A DNA stretch of 49,409 nucleotides from Ichthyophonus hoferi (lineage: Eukaryota > Opisthokonta > Ichthyosporea > Ichthyophonida > Ichthyophonidae). The position numbers were made by a program, and so were the translations under genes. The stretch covers positions 150,493 through 199,901 of the forward strand of contig NAOQ01000005.1 in assembly GCA_002751075.1 (NCBI GenBank), in the 5' to 3' direction. Numbering within the stretch: the first letter of the stretch is position 1; each line of letters opens with the position of its first letter. The notes under the pieces were generated by a model that was not told the origin of the DNA, searched no databases, and was given only the letters and a program-made list of their open reading frames with translations. Below are positions 49,133 through 49,409 of this stretch, piece by piece.

Positions 49133-49409
49133 GTTGTTTTCTCGCCTGTTTTCATTCTTGGATACTAGTTATTTTATTTTTAAATTTTAAATTTTTAAAT
49201 TTAAATGACATCGGGGTGTTCTTTATATAGCAATGTATTCTAGTCTTAGCTGTAGTTTTCTTTTCTGTTTTCTCCTCGCATATTTTAATTTAATTTTAAA
49301 TATCAATTGTTTTCTATTTTAAATTTAAGTAGTACTAGAGACGTTCCGTTTGTTTAGACGTCCTATATATTCTTATACTTACGTTAGTTACGTATTAATT
49401 AATTTACTT
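49133..49409 (+). other. Start of the next intron of the PH-type gene
   Basis: GTTGTT after 49132 is a tolerable donor. The rest is T- and A-rich with AAATTT palindromes near 49176-49205 and 49285-49327. No exon recognised before the window ends. Confidence 0.5.

Noticed and set aside
1-49409. CRISPR arrays, operons, bacterial promoters, insertion sequences, retroviral or LTR elements
   Set aside because: The genes are spliced and eukaryotic. The tandem repeats lack spacer structure, and no LTR pair, integrase, reverse transcriptase or capsid-like frame was seen.

Overview
This is an AT-rich eukaryotic nuclear window with intron-dense genes, many microsatellites and minisatellites, and two assembly gaps. 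Spliced genes with GT-AG introns, some with exact TACTAAC branch points, rule out a prokaryote. The gene set is an LST2/ZFYVE28-type FYVE protein, a secreted gamma-glutamyl hydrolase, a KCTD-type BTB protein with a galactose-binding-like domain, an ATXR2-like SET/MYND protein and a probable PH-domain protein. It suggests an early-branching animal (sponge-like) or a unicellular relative of animals. The species cannot be fixed from the sequence alone.

Layout. 1-7201: no gene recognised. 7202-13461 (+): GGH in 10 exons, with a CACGTG box just before its ATG. 13462-15919: convergent 3' flanks holding TGTA/TACA microsatellites, a DNA-transposon fragment and a degenerate array of about 110 bp period. 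15920-25933 (-): LST2 in 10 exons, with introns full of tandem repeats and one assembly gap. 25934-29063: no gene recognised. 29064-32636 (-): BTB/galactose-binding-like protein in 5 exons. 32637-37990: a non-coding accessory stretch with a foldback, a complete 500-bp TIR element, the 5' half of a tRNA-Val(AAC) cut by an assembly gap, a 5S rRNA-like gene and a transposon relic. 37991-45943 (-): ATXR2-like SET/MYND gene in 11 exons. 45944-47894: divergent promoter region with an old tandem duplication. 47895 to the right edge (+): first exons of a probable PH-domain gene that runs out of the window.

All exon joins were worked out by hand. Splice sites and reading phase agree at every junction of the four main models, giving about 354, 743, 405 and 475 residues. 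The five proteins do not form one pathway. GGH (lysosomal or secreted folate hydrolysis) and LST2 (endosomal receptor down-regulation) both belong to the endolysosomal system and are tail-to-tail neighbours, which may be chance. The most notable non-coding items are the 5S-like gene, the tRNA-Val at a gap edge, the E-box at the GGH start, the small TIR transposon family and an unusually wide range of intronic tandem repeats with 10, 15, 20, 22, 40 and 42 bp periods.
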